From Cohnella sp. OV330 (lineage in GTDB: Bacteria; Bacillota; Bacilli; Paenibacillales; Paenibacillaceae), in contig NZ_FOKE01000001.1 in assembly GCF_900112065.1 (NCBI RefSeq), forward strand, positions 450,828-514,827: 64,000 nucleotides of DNA. The letters run 5' to 3'. The stretch's first letter is position 1; each line of letters opens with the position of its first letter. Positions 42,133 to 51,617 of this stretch are shown one piece after another. Both the position numbers and the translations under genes were made by a program. The notes beneath the pieces were generated by a model. It worked only from the letters and a program-made list of their open reading frames with translations. It did no database searches and was not told the DNA's origin.

Positions 42133-45100
42133 ATGCTTCGAAGAGTACGTCTGGTCTTGTTTGCTATTCTGGCGGTCTGCTTGCTCCTCCCCCCTGGCTG
42201 GGGTCCGGCAAGCTTCTCTGCCGCGCAGGCGGCGGGAGACAATCTGATCCAGAACAGCTCGTTTGAGACCTACACCACGGATTCCCAATCCGGCTGGACA
42301 GCGAGAAGAGCCGCCAACTGGTCGATTTGGGTGGACGCGGCATCCACGCCGGTCGCTCCGACGGTCAGCGTGGAGTTGTACCACGCGAGCGCGGGCAGCC
42401 GTTCCGTGAAGATTAGCTCGCCCTATCCGAACAAAAGCCGGTTAACGGTGTATCAAGGGAATATTCCGGTCGTTCCCGGCCAGGAATACCGGTTATCCGG
42501 CGCGTTCAAAACCCAGCAGATTACAGGAGCGACCGCCGCTTACGGCGTCAATATCCGGGTTGCCTACCTCAACTCGAATGGGCAGGTGCTGCGGATGGAT
42601 TATTTGCTTCCTTCCACTAAGCCGGTCCGGGGCAACGTAACGGACTGGCCCAGCTACGCCACGGCCACGATTGCTCCCGAGGAGGCCGTTACGGCGAGAG
42701 TCGATCTCGATTACAACCAGGTTTATGGCTACGCCTGGTTTGACGACATTCAATTCAAACCTTGGACTTCCCTGAAGGGTCTCTCCTTCCAGGAGCAGGG
42801 GGCCATGATTCTCGTCGGCGACACGAAGCAGGCGCCCGTTCAGCTCACGCCCGCCAATCCGTCCAATCCGAGCCTGACCTGGTCTTCGTCCGCCCCCGGC
42901 GTGGCGACTGTAGACGGACAGGGCGCGATTACCGGGGTTGCGCCGGGCCTTGCCACGATTACGGCCACTTCGGCCGAAGGCGGCTATACGGCGTCCTACC
43001 TCGTGACGGTAGCCCCTGGCGGGCTTGTGAAGAACAGCGGCTTTGAAACGGTGACGAGCGGTTCGCAGAACGGCTTTACGGATAAGACCCCTTCCTTCTG
43101 GTCGGCTTTAACCCCTTACGGAAGCCCGGTCGTCACGGTCGATGAAGCCGTATACGGAGCTGGAAGCCGCTCGCTGCGCATCAGTGCAGCGGTTAACAGC
43201 AATGCTTCCGCCGTGCAGTATAATATGCCGGTGACCGAAGGTCATTGGTATCGCTGGAGCAGCCTGATCGCGACAGAATCGCTAACCGGCACCGGGGCCT
43301 CCCTCCGGTTGAAATGGAACGGTCCCGGGGGGACTGCGGTCAGCACGGAATACTTGCCGGCGACAGCAGTGAAAGGCACGCAGCCCTGGAAGAGCTACGC
43401 AGGCCTCGTTCAGGCTCCCGCTGGAGCGACTGGGGCTAGCCTATATGCGAATTACGATAAAGCAAAGGGAACAGCCTGGTTCGACGATGTACAGCTCACG
43501 CCTTGGATTCCCGTTACAGGGCTTACCGGGGACGTACCCTCCTATCAAGCCCTCAGTCCCGGCTCTAGCGTAACGCATGCCGTTTATGCCGCCCCGTCGA
43601 ACGCGACGGATCGACGGGTGTACTGGACGTCCTCCCAGCCTGAGGTTGCCGCAATCGACGCATCCGGCAAGGTGAGCGCCAAAGCCGAGGGCCAAGCGGT
43701 CATTACCGCTGCGACCGTAGAAGGCGGCTGGTCGAAGTCTTACACGGTGATTGTGTCGGGGGCTTTTCCCAACGGCGGGTTTGAGAAAACCGTCAGTACC
43801 ACCATGCCAGGTTGGTTGAATGGGACGAAGCCGGACATCTGGACCCGTTATTTTGGTTCGACGGGGACGAACCCCCAATTATCGGTTGATACGACGGTGA
43901 AGAAAGAAGGCGCGAATTCGGTCAAGATTGAGGCTTCCTCCCAGGGGAAGGCTGTCGTTTATAATGAAATCGTCGGGGCCGCAGCCGGCAAGAGCTATAG
44001 AGTTGGCGGCTGGCTGAAGCAAGCCAACGGCGGTACGAATGTCAGCCTGCGACTGGTCTACCAGGATGATAACAATGCGATTATTTCGAAGGACGGCAAT
44101 GTCTATGAGAAGCTTCCCGCCATCGGAACGACAGGCGCAGACGGCTGGAGCTATTACGAAAAAATCGTCACTGTCCCTGCGGGCGCCACGAAGGCGCGGC
44201 TTGAGGTTGCCTTCGAGCTCGGTACCGGTACGCTGTGGGCGGACGATATCCAGGTGATCCCGTGGATTCCGGCATCCGGCATCCAGTTGGATAAAAACAA
44301 GGGCCTGATCGGCGTCGGCGAGAGCGTGGCCTTGACGGCAACGGCGCTGCCCGCGAACGCCACCAATCCGGCTGTGTCCTGGGAATCGAAGAATGAGACG
44401 GTAGCCGTCGTGGAGGCGAATGGAACCGATCCCTCCAAGGCTACGGTCAGGGGGGTCGCTCCCGGCATCGCTACGATCAGCGTGAAAGCAAAAGAAGACC
44501 CGCAAGTTTCTGCAACTTATGCCGTCGTTGTGGGGACGGATTCGGACATTGCCGCCTCCGACGAAACCGTCGACGTCAACGAGGATCAATCGATCAGCCG
44601 TCCGATACTGGCAACCGACGCAGCGGGAGACCCGCTTACCGCATCCGTGCTCCTGGCACCGTCGCATGGTACGGTCGCCGCGCGCGACAACGGAACATGG
44701 ACCTATTATCCGAATGCCGAATATGTCGGAGCGGATACGTTCACGCTGCTGATCGCCGACGGCCATGATCACTTTGCTTTCTCGGTCATCCAGGTCAATG
44801 TCGGGTCGCAGCAGGATGCCCCGTCCATGGATAAGCTGCAAGTCAACGTAGGTACGGTTCGGGGTCAAGCCCTGTCGGGTCGCGTGACGGCCAAAGACAA
44901 GGATGGCGACCCGATGACGTTCGCCCTCCAAGCGGATCCGGCATCCCAGCCCCAGCACGGCAGCGCTGCCGTTCAGTCGAATGGCGATTGGACGTATACG
45001 CCTGCAGCGGGATATACGGGCTACGATTCCTTCCAGATCGGGGTTTCGGACGGACATGGCGGTACGTCCGGCACCAAGATCGTCGTGTATGTCGGCCTGC

Positions 45101-47730
45101 CGGGAGCGGATATGATTGCGTCCCTCGTCTCCAGGCATTCCGCACCGGGGTCGGCTCACCCTAGGTTGTTTGCAACAAGCGATGACTTCACGAGAATTCG
45201 CGGGCTTATTCAGACTGATCCGATCATGCAGGAGTGGTACGCCAAAGTGAAGGCCGACGCGGACCTCGAAGTCCCCAAGCCTTCGATCCAATACTATACG
45301 ACCAGTTCGGGCTCCAACATCAATATCGTCAACCTGGCGGATGAGCTGAGGCCGCGGATTGAAAAGCTTGCCCTGATGTACCAATTGACAGGCGACGCCA
45401 AATATTCGGTTCCTGCTATCAATCAGTTAAATGTGATGGTGGATTATCCGGATTGGCATGGCGGCGTCAAAAATTTCCTCAGCATTTCGGAAATGGGCGT
45501 CGTGGCTTCCATCGGCTATGACTGGCTGTACGATGCGATGACGCAGCAGGAGCGGGACAGTCTCCGCGCCAAAATGATTCAGGAAGTGCTGATCAACGCA
45601 AAGTATGAATACCTGGAAGGCGGGGCCAAGAACAATGCCTGGTGGACGGTTTCCCCATCCAACTGGAACTTGGTAGTCAATGGCGGCATCGTGACAACCG
45701 TCCTGACCATCGGAGACGAAGCGGATGCCAATCGCGTCCATACGGAAGCTTCCGATCCGCGCTTCCAGGTTCCGATCGCCGAGTCGGTGCTCCAGTCGGC
45801 GCTGTCCTCCACGCAATACGGTCTCGGCGCCTTCGCCACCGACGGCGATTGGCCGGAAGGGACCGGGTATTGGAATTACGCGACCGAATATTTCGGGTAT
45901 ATGATGTCGGCGCTCCATACGACGCTTGGCGCCGATTACGGCTTTATGGACCAGACCGGCGTCCGCGAGACCGCGAAGTATATGGCAAACCTGCACGGCC
46001 CGAAAGGTCCGTTCAATTATGCGGATGCGCATCCGACGGTTCTCGATACGCCGCAGCTTCTGCTGTTCGCGGATTTGCTCGGAGACGCGGATGTATCCTG
46101 GTACAGGCAATTCAGCTATAAGGAGAATCATAAAGCGCTTCCGATGGATCTGATCTGGTACCGTCCGGGACTGTACGGCGCCAGCGTCGATCCGCAGCAG
46201 CTTGACGTGTTGTACGACCATCCGCTCAAGAACAATGTCGCGGCCTTCCGCGATTCCTGGAGCGATCCCGGCGCCAACTACGTCGCGATCAAGGGCGGGG
46301 TCAACGATTATGCGATATCGAATACCCTGCATAACCATCTCGACGTCGGGACATTCGTTCTGGATGCGCTTGGCGTCCGGTGGGCCGTCGATCTTGGGAA
46401 GGACGACAAGGACTATAACGTGCAGGGGTACTTCACGAGCAACCCCGAGGCCGATCCGAACCGATGGGATTGGTACCGCACGAGGGCCGAAGGCTCCAAC
46501 ACGCTGGTGATCAACCCGGACGACGGACCGGATCAAGCGCTCGACGCCAACGCGCCGATCATCGCTTACGATTCCAAGCCCGAGGGCGGCTACGCGGTCG
46601 TCGATATGACGTCGGCCTACAAGGATGACGTCGTGTACGCGAAGCGGGGCATGATGCTGGGCCAATACCGCAGCAGCTTCCTCGTTCAGGATGAGCTTCA
46701 GTTGAAAGCCCCTTCGGACTTGTATTGGTTCATGCACACGGATGCGCCGGAGATCACCGTTGCACCGGACGGCAAATCGGCGATCCTCACGAAGAATGGC
46801 AAACGGCTCTATGCCCAGCTCCTGTCCCCTGGCGCGGCTAGCTTCGAGGTCCGGACGGCGACCCCGCTCTCGACAACGGATAGTTACGCCGGCCAGACGT
46901 TGAATGCCAATGTGAGGAAGCTGACGATTCACATCCCGGCTGCCAAGGATCAACTGACGATTGCCGTTCGATTCACGCCGTTGTCCGTCATTGAAGCGCC
47001 GCCTGCCGATGTGCCGACCGTGACGCCGCTGCAGGCGTGGAGCCTGGATTCGACGCCTACCGCGCTCTTGTCGCAGCTCAAGGTCGATGGTGTGCCGGTG
47101 ACCGGCTTCCGATCGATGAAAATGAAGTACGCGGTGGAAGTTCCCTTCCTGACCCAGACCGTACCTGCGATCACGGCTGTCGCTGCGGACCCGAACGACA
47201 CGGTAACCATTACGCCCGCTTCCGGCATACCGGGAACGGCCGTTGTGGAAGTAACGGATGACCAGGGCGTCAATCGACCGGGTAAATATTTCATCGATAT
47301 AACCCGGGGCATATTCTCGGGCGTGCTCACGGATGTCCCGGCATTGCCTGTCGCGTACTTGGCCGACAGCGGACCTGTTAACAACCAGTGGCCCGGGCCG
47401 CGCGCTGCGGATCACGATCTAACAACGTACTGGTCCGTCAGCGGACCGAACACCATTGATTTCGACCTCGGCTCCGAGACGACGGCCACGTATGTCGGCA
47501 TCTCCTGGCGGTTTGGCAATCAGCGTCAATTCTACTTTGATCTGCTGACATCAACGGATGGACAGACATGGACGAAGGTCTATCAAGGGCCGAGCTCGGG
47601 GAAAGTGACCGACGATTACGAGATTTACGATATCCCGGATACGACGGCACGGTATCTTCGCATTGCCGTATCCGGTAACAACCTCTCGACGGCAACCAGT
47701 ATTATGGAAGTGATGGTTTACGGCGAGTAA
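42133..47730 (+). CDS. Giant secreted heparinase II/III-like polysaccharide lyase
   Basis: 1865 residues from ATG 42133 (GAGGTGG upstream). Order: signal peptide 1-35; three CBM4/9-like modules (NSSFETYTTDSQSGW, NSGFETVTSGSQNGF, NGGFEKTVSTTMPGW), each followed by a BIG2 Ig-like domain, to about 795; two cadherin-like modules to about 985; alpha/alpha-toroid lyase domain from about 995 (NAWWTVSPSNWNLVVNGG); heparinase II/III beta domain from about 1365 (LHNHLDVGTFVLDALGVRWA); a beta-sandwich; and an F5/8C module from about 1730 to the end. It probably cleaves an acidic glycan extracellularly. A paralogue of 11112-16685 with one more CBM-BIG2 pair and no C-terminal 75-residue repeats. Next to a convergent Lpl-type transporter. 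Confidence 0.88.
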   Translation: MLRRVRLVLFAILAVCLLLPPGWGPASFSAAQAAGDNLIQNSSFETYTTDSQSGWTARRAANWSIWVDAASTPVAPTVSVELYHASAGSRSVKISSPYPNKSRLTVYQGNIPVVPGQEYRLSGAFKTQQITGATAAYGVNIRVAYLNSNGQVLRMDYLLPSTKPVRGNVTDWPSYATATIAPEEAVTARVDLDYNQVYGYAWFDDIQFKPWTSLKGLSFQEQGAMILVGDTKQAPVQLTPANPSNPSLTWSSSAPGVATVDGQGAITGVAPGLATITATSAEGGYTASYLVTVAPGGLVKNSGFETVTSGSQNGFTDKTPSFWSALTPYGSPVVTVDEAVYGAGSRSLRISAAVNSNASAVQYNMPVTEGHWYRWSSLIATESLTGTGASLRLKWNGPGGTAVSTEYLPATAVKGTQPWKSYAGLVQAPAGATGASLYANYDKAKGTAWFDDVQLTPWIPVTGLTGDVPSYQALSPGSSVTHAVYAAPSNATDRRVYWTSSQPEVAAIDASGKVSAKAEGQAVITAATVEGGWSKSYTVIVSGAFPNGGFEKTVSTTMPGWLNGTKPDIWTRYFGSTGTNPQLSVDTTVKKEGANSVKIEASSQGKAVVYNEIVGAAAGKSYRVGGWLKQANGGTNVSLRLVYQDDNNAIISKDGNVYEKLPAIGTTGADGWSYYEKIVTVPAGATKARLEVAFELGTGTLWADDIQVIPWIPASGIQLDKNKGLIGVGESVALTATALPANATNPAVSWESKNETVAVVEANGTDPSKATVRGVAPGIATISVKAKEDPQVSATYAVVVGTDSDIAASDETVDVNEDQSISRPILATDAAGDPLTASVLLAPSHGTVAARDNGTWTYYPNAEYVGADTFTLLIADGHDHFAFSVIQVNVGSQQDAPSMDKLQVNVGTVRGQALSGRVTAKDKDGDPMTFALQADPASQPQHGSAAVQSNGDWTYTPAAGYTGYDSFQIGVSDGHGGTSGTKIVVYVGLPGADMIASLVSRHSAPGSAHPRLFATSDDFTRIRGLIQTDPIMQEWYAKVKADADLEVPKPSIQYYTTSSGSNINIVNLADELRPRIEKLALMYQLTGDAKYSVPAINQLNVMVDYPDWHGGVKNFLSISEMGVVASIGYDWLYDAMTQQERDSLRAKMIQEVLINAKYEYLEGGAKNNAWWTVSPSNWNLVVNGGIVTTVLTIGDEADANRVHTEASDPRFQVPIAESVLQSALSSTQYGLGAFATDGDWPEGTGYWNYATEYFGYMMSALHTTLGADYGFMDQTGVRETAKYMANLHGPKGPFNYADAHPTVLDTPQLLLFADLLGDADVSWYRQFSYKENHKALPMDLIWYRPGLYGASVDPQQLDVLYDHPLKNNVAAFRDSWSDPGANYVAIKGGVNDYAISNTLHNHLDVGTFVLDALGVRWAVDLGKDDKDYNVQGYFTSNPEADPNRWDWYRTRAEGSNTLVINPDDGPDQALDANAPIIAYDSKPEGGYAVVDMTSAYKDDVVYAKRGMMLGQYRSSFLVQDELQLKAPSDLYWFMHTDAPEITVAPDGKSAILTKNGKRLYAQLLSPGAASFEVRTATPLSTTDSYAGQTLNANVRKLTIHIPAAKDQLTIAVRFTPLSVIEAPPADVPTVTPLQAWSLDSTPTALLSQLKVDGVPVTGFRSMKMKYAVEVPFLTQTVPAITAVAADPNDTVTITPASGIPGTAVVEVTDDQGVNRPGKYFIDITRGIFSGVLTDVPALPVAYLADSGPVNNQWPGPRAADHDLTTYWSVSGPNTIDFDLGSETTATYVGISWRFGNQRQFYFDLLTSTDGQTWTKVYQGPSSGKVTDDYEIYDIPDTTARYLRIAVSGNNLSTATSIMEVMVYGE

Positions 47731-47737
47731 ATAAAAT

Positions 47738-47783
47738 AGCCGTTATGCCGAGGACTACGCGTCCAAGGCTAACGGCTTTTTAT
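47738..47783. terminator. Bidirectional rho-independent terminator
   Basis: Stem AGCCGTTA(T)GCC with GGCTAACGGCT around a longer loop. TTTTTATT follows on the plus strand and T-rich sequence on the minus. It separates the lyase from the convergent permease gene. Confidence 0.85.
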
Positions 47784-47810
47784 TGTATCCGACAAGGCAA
47801 AAGGGGAGCT

Positions 47811-48686
47811 TCACCCCTTAATCGCCCCGATCATCACCCCTTTAACGAAGTACTTTTGCAGGAACGGATACAGCAGCAGGATCGGCCCTGTCGCTACGAT
47901 GATCGTCGCGTATTTGATCGTCTCTCCGATCGGCATCTTGTCGGAGCCGCCGACGCCGGTCATCATCGTATCGGTGCTGTTCGTGATCAGGATCTCCCTC
48001 AGAATGAGCTGGAGCGGATACAGGTCGCGCGTGCGCAAGTAGATAAGCGCGCTGAACCAGGAATTCCAATGGGCTACGCCGTAGAAAAGAATCATGACCG
48101 CAACGACGGGCATCGACAGCGGCAGAATGACGCGGAATAAGACGGTAAAGTCGTTGGCCCCGTCCAGCTTGGCCGATTCCTCGAGGCTGACGGGGACGCT
48201 CATGAACGAGGTGCGCATGATAATGAGATTATAAGCGCTCATCGCTGCTGGAATGATCAGCGCCCAACGGGTATCCACCATGCCTAAGTCGTGAATGAGC
48301 AGGTACGTGGGAATTAAGCCGCCGTTAAAGAACATGGTGAATACAATGAGGAACATGGCCGGGTTTTTCCACATCACCTGTTGCCTGGATAAGGCATAAG
48401 CGCCGAAGGAGGTCATGAGGATGTTCAGCGAGGTGCCCAATGCAACGTACAGGAGGGTGTTCAAATAGCCGGTTAGAATCGAAGGATTGCGGAAAACCAG
48501 CCTGTAAGCTTCCAAGGTGAAGCCTTTGGGATACCAGATCAGGCCGCGCGTTTGAAGCGCCCACGCCGGATCGCTTAACGAGGAGATCAACACGAACAGG
48601 AACGGATATAAGGTGATCAGAGACAATAAAATCAAGAGCAGGGAATTCGACACGTCGAAAAGATGTTCCCCCCAGCTTCTGCGCAT
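47811..48686 (-). CDS. lplC: Carbohydrate ABC transporter permease, LplC type
   Basis: 291 residues from ATG 48686 (AAGGAGG upstream). Six helices of the MalG type, with the EAA loop VPVSLEESAKLDGANDFTVL and the Lpl/YtcP-class N-terminus LITLYPFLFVLISSLSDP. It carries complex or oligomeric sugars with the LplB partner. Last gene of the transporter operon. No ATPase is encoded here, as usual for systems that share an MsmX-type ATPase. Confidence 0.92.
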   Translation of the reverse strand: MRRSWGEHLFDVSNSLLLILLSLITLYPFLFVLISSLSDPAWALQTRGLIWYPKGFTLEAYRLVFRNPSILTGYLNTLLYVALGTSLNILMTSFGAYALSRQQVMWKNPAMFLIVFTMFFNGGLIPTYLLIHDLGMVDTRWALIIPAAMSAYNLIIMRTSFMSVPVSLEESAKLDGANDFTVLFRVILPLSMPVVAVMILFYGVAHWNSWFSALIYLRTRDLYPLQLILREILITNSTDTMMTGVGGSDKMPIGETIKYATIIVATGPILLLYPFLQKYFVKGVMIGAIKG

Positions 48687-48703
48687 GTTGGACGGCCTCC
48701 TTC

Positions 48704-49672
48704 TTACCAAAGTTTATGATCGCTGGTGCGCCGGCTTAACGCATTGGCCGACAGAAGCAGCGTAAAGTTAATGAGGGAGTTGAAGAGGCCTACGGCAGCG
48801 CTGTAGCTGAAGTTGGATTCGAGTATCCCTTTTCGGTAAACGAAGGTTCCGATGACATCGGCGGTCTCGTAAGTCGTCGGGTTATAGAGCAGCAGGATTT
48901 TGTCCGCGCCGACGGACATGAAGTTGCCGATCTGGAGAATCAGCAGGATGACCACCGTAGGCATGATGCCCGGCAATGTAATGTGAAAGGTCTGCCGCAA
49001 TCGGCTGGCGCCGTCAACTCGGGCGGCCTCATAGAGCGAAGGATCGATGCCGGCCATGGCCGACAAATAGATGATGGAGCCCCAGCCGATATTCTGCCAT
49101 ATATTCGAGGAAATAAAAACAAAACGAAACCAGCCGCTCTCCTGCAGAAAGGCGATCGGCTGCGCGCCGAACCAGGAGCCGAGCAGATTGTTGACTAACC
49201 CGTCGCGGGCCAGGAAGTCGATCAGCATGCCCGAGACGACCACGATCGATATAAAATGCGGCATATAGGTAATCGTTTGAACCGTTCGCTTCAGCATCGC
49301 GCTGCGCAGCTCGTTCAACAAAAGCGCGAGCACGATCGAGGCCGGAAACGTGAACAGCAGCTCGTACAAGCTGATCAGCAGCGTATTGCGCAGAATACGA
49401 GAAAAGTAATGGCTTCCGAAGAAGTCCTTGAAGTGCTTCAGACCGACCCAGTCGCTGTGCAGAAAGCCTAAACCGGGCGAGTAATCCTTAAACGCGATCT
49501 GCAGGCCGTACATCGGCACATAGTAAAAGACGACATAATAAACCACGACGGGAAGCAGCATGAGGTAAACGTATTTATTGATTTTGGCATCGCGGACAAA
49601 CCGATACTTGAACCCGCTCTTGTCGACCGCGGGCTTTAAAGAGTCCGATTTTCGCTGGATCGCCGTGGACAT
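48704..49672 (-). CDS. lplB: Carbohydrate ABC transporter permease, LplB type
   Basis: 322 residues from ATG 49672 (AAGGAGGAG upstream). Typical LplB text: YVYLMLLPVVVYYVVFYYVP, YGLQIAFKDYSPGLGF, and the EAA loop DPSLYEAARVDGASRLRQTF. Membrane partner of the adjacent LplC. A hairpin separates it from the solute-binding gene upstream. Confidence 0.94.
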   Translation of the reverse strand: MSTAIQRKSDSLKPAVDKSGFKYRFVRDAKINKYVYLMLLPVVVYYVVFYYVPMYGLQIAFKDYSPGLGFLHSDWVGLKHFKDFFGSHYFSRILRNTLLISLYELLFTFPASIVLALLLNELRSAMLKRTVQTITYMPHFISIVVVSGMLIDFLARDGLVNNLLGSWFGAQPIAFLQESGWFRFVFISSNIWQNIGWGSIIYLSAMAGIDPSLYEAARVDGASRLRQTFHITLPGIMPTVVILLILQIGNFMSVGADKILLLYNPTTYETADVIGTFVYRKGILESNFSYSAAVGLFNSLINFTLLLSANALSRRTSDHKLW

Positions 49673-49727
49673 CGCGAGCTCCTCCTTGAGCGAAATGAGT
49701 GTGTCAAAACGGGCGCAAAAAGACGCC

Positions 49728-49761
49728 ATACGGCGGGAAGGTTCTCCCCCACGCCGTATGT
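49728..49761 (-). terminator. Intercistronic hairpin between solute-binding and permease genes
   Basis: Stem CATACGGCG/CGCCGTATG with TTTTT shortly after on the minus strand. Such partial terminators often keep permease levels below those of the binding protein. Confidence 0.7.
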
Positions 49762-49777
49762 TCGCTCCCTGCTTTTC

Positions 49778-51470
49778 TTATTTTCTGCTGAGGTAACGAT
49801 CCAAGGCTGCCTGACGCGCCTTGATCGCTTCTTCGATCCCCATGCTTTCCAGCGTCTTCACATACTTATCGAAGTTCTCGATCGGCTCGGCGCCCATGAC
49901 GAATTTATTGAACATCTCGTCCCGGTAGGTCTTCACGTCGTTCATGATCGAAGCGGTTTTCGAACTTTCGTCGGCATTCAGGGCAATGCTCGGCATTTGC
50001 TTGGAATGGTCCGCTTGAGCCCACGTCTTTTGCGCTTCGCGCTGCGCGGGGATGGTGTAATATTGCTCGATCACCCGTTTATCCTGAACAAAAGGTCCAT
50101 TCCAGCCGGATTGGAAATACTTCGCCATCGCCTGCGACATCGGCAGCTTATCGGGGTTGTTCATGATCAGGTCGGTATACTTCGGATAGCCGTTCTCCAT
50201 CTTGTAGCTTTCGCCTTCGATCCCGAAGTTGATCAGCATATGGCCTTCCTCGCCATACTTGTAATCGAGCCATTTCACGATTTGTTCCGGGTTTTTGGCC
50301 CCCGCGGATACCGCCGCTCCGTAGCCGGTGAAAGGGTTCGTATATTGACCGAGCGGATTCGCGCCGCCTTCCTCAAGCTTCGGATACGGAGCGCCCACCA
50401 GGGAAAAGCTCGGATTCGTCTCTTGAACCAGGGTTAAATAGCGGCCAAGGCTGGACCCGGCAAATCCGGAATAGGCCCCGACTTGATTATTAAGGATTTT
50501 ATTATCCTTCAGCTTGGCGTCCGTAATGCTGGCATAGTCTTTGTCGATCAGGCCGTTCTTGTACCAGCGCGCGAGCGTGGCCAGGAACGCCTTGTACTCG
50601 GGCTGGATCGGACCGTACTTCACCTTGCCGTTATCGTTGTAAAAGTCCGTGGTAATGCCCCAGGCGCCGACGAACAGGTGGTTCAAATCGAAGTCGCCGT
50701 ACAGATTCATATAGAAGGGGATCTCGTCCTTCTTTCCGTTGCCGTTCGGGTCTTTATCGCGAAATGCCGTCAGAACCGTTTCCCATTCGGGGATCGTGGT
50801 CGGCACCTTCAAATTTAATTTATCGAGCCAATCCTGGCGGAAAATGGGACCGTTCACGACGCTTAACTGCTCGTCGCCCAGCAGGAACGGCATCACGTAA
50901 ATATTTCCTTCATCGGTCGTGATCATTTTCTTAAACTCGGGATGGTCCTTCAATACTTGGCTCAAGTTAGGCGCGTACTGATCGATCAAACTCGTTCAGG
51001 CGCAGGATCTGTTTTCCTTTAATCAGGGCATCGGGACTTTGGGAGGCCGACAGCCCCACGGTCGAACCGAAATTGTATTCCACCACGTCAGGCAGGTTGC
51101 CCGAAGCCAGCATGATATTGAACTGGTCTTTCTCCTGCCCCGTCGGCGGATGCTGGAACTCGACCTTCGTGCCGGTTTTTTTCTCGATTTCCTGGTAGGC
51201 AGCCATCTCGTTGTACGTCTTCATGATTGCGCCCGCATTGCCGTTCATCTGCACCCAGTACGTCAGAGAAGCGGGATAGTTCACTTCGGCAGCCGTTGGA
51301 TTGGCTTGGGCCGTCCCCGTCCCCGTCGCCGTCCCTGCCGGTGCCGAAGACGAGGCGGTTCCGGATGAATTGCCGTTACTGTTGCTGTTACTGTTGCAGC
51401 CTGTTGCCAAGACGGCAAGCAAGGTTGCCGAGACCAACGTGAGTCGAAGCGATTTCTGCTTTCGGTTCAT
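49778..51470 (-). pseudogene. LplA-type extracellular solute-binding lipoprotein, frameshifted
   Basis: The N-terminal part (51470 to about 50990) has a lipoprotein signal with LATGC and a Ser/Asn/Gly/Thr linker, then YWVQMNGNAGAIMKTYNEMA. The C-terminal part (to 49778) continues the family-1 binding-protein fold (PEWETVLTAFRDKDPNGNGK, MEIEEAIKARQAALDRY-like end). The two frames join if one T of the TTT at 50988-50990 is removed, restoring NELIDQYAPN. Either a recent inactivation or a sequencing error. First gene of the transporter operon, so loss would impair uptake. Confidence 0.85.
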
Positions 51471-51617
51471 CCTTCGATGACCCTCCCATGTACGATTGTA
51501 TTGCGGTTGCGCCGTCCGCAATTTCAATATAGTCGAGACGTCTCAGGCTGCCTACATAACGTTCGAATGAAGGATAAACGCCGCTTTAGATGAAGAACAA
51601 ACCGATTTTCACAGTAC

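Noticed and set aside
43879..47415. Two long minus-strand open frames of about 500 and 660 codons
   Set aside because: They lie exactly antisense to the second giant lyase, are rich in Arg/Asp/Gly/His as expected for shadow frames in GC-rich DNA, and have no family text or ribosome sites.
49778..51470. Programmed frameshift in the binding-protein gene
   Set aside because: No slippery heptamer or downstream stimulator is evident, and binding proteins of this family are not known to use frameshifting. A mutation or sequencing error is simpler.
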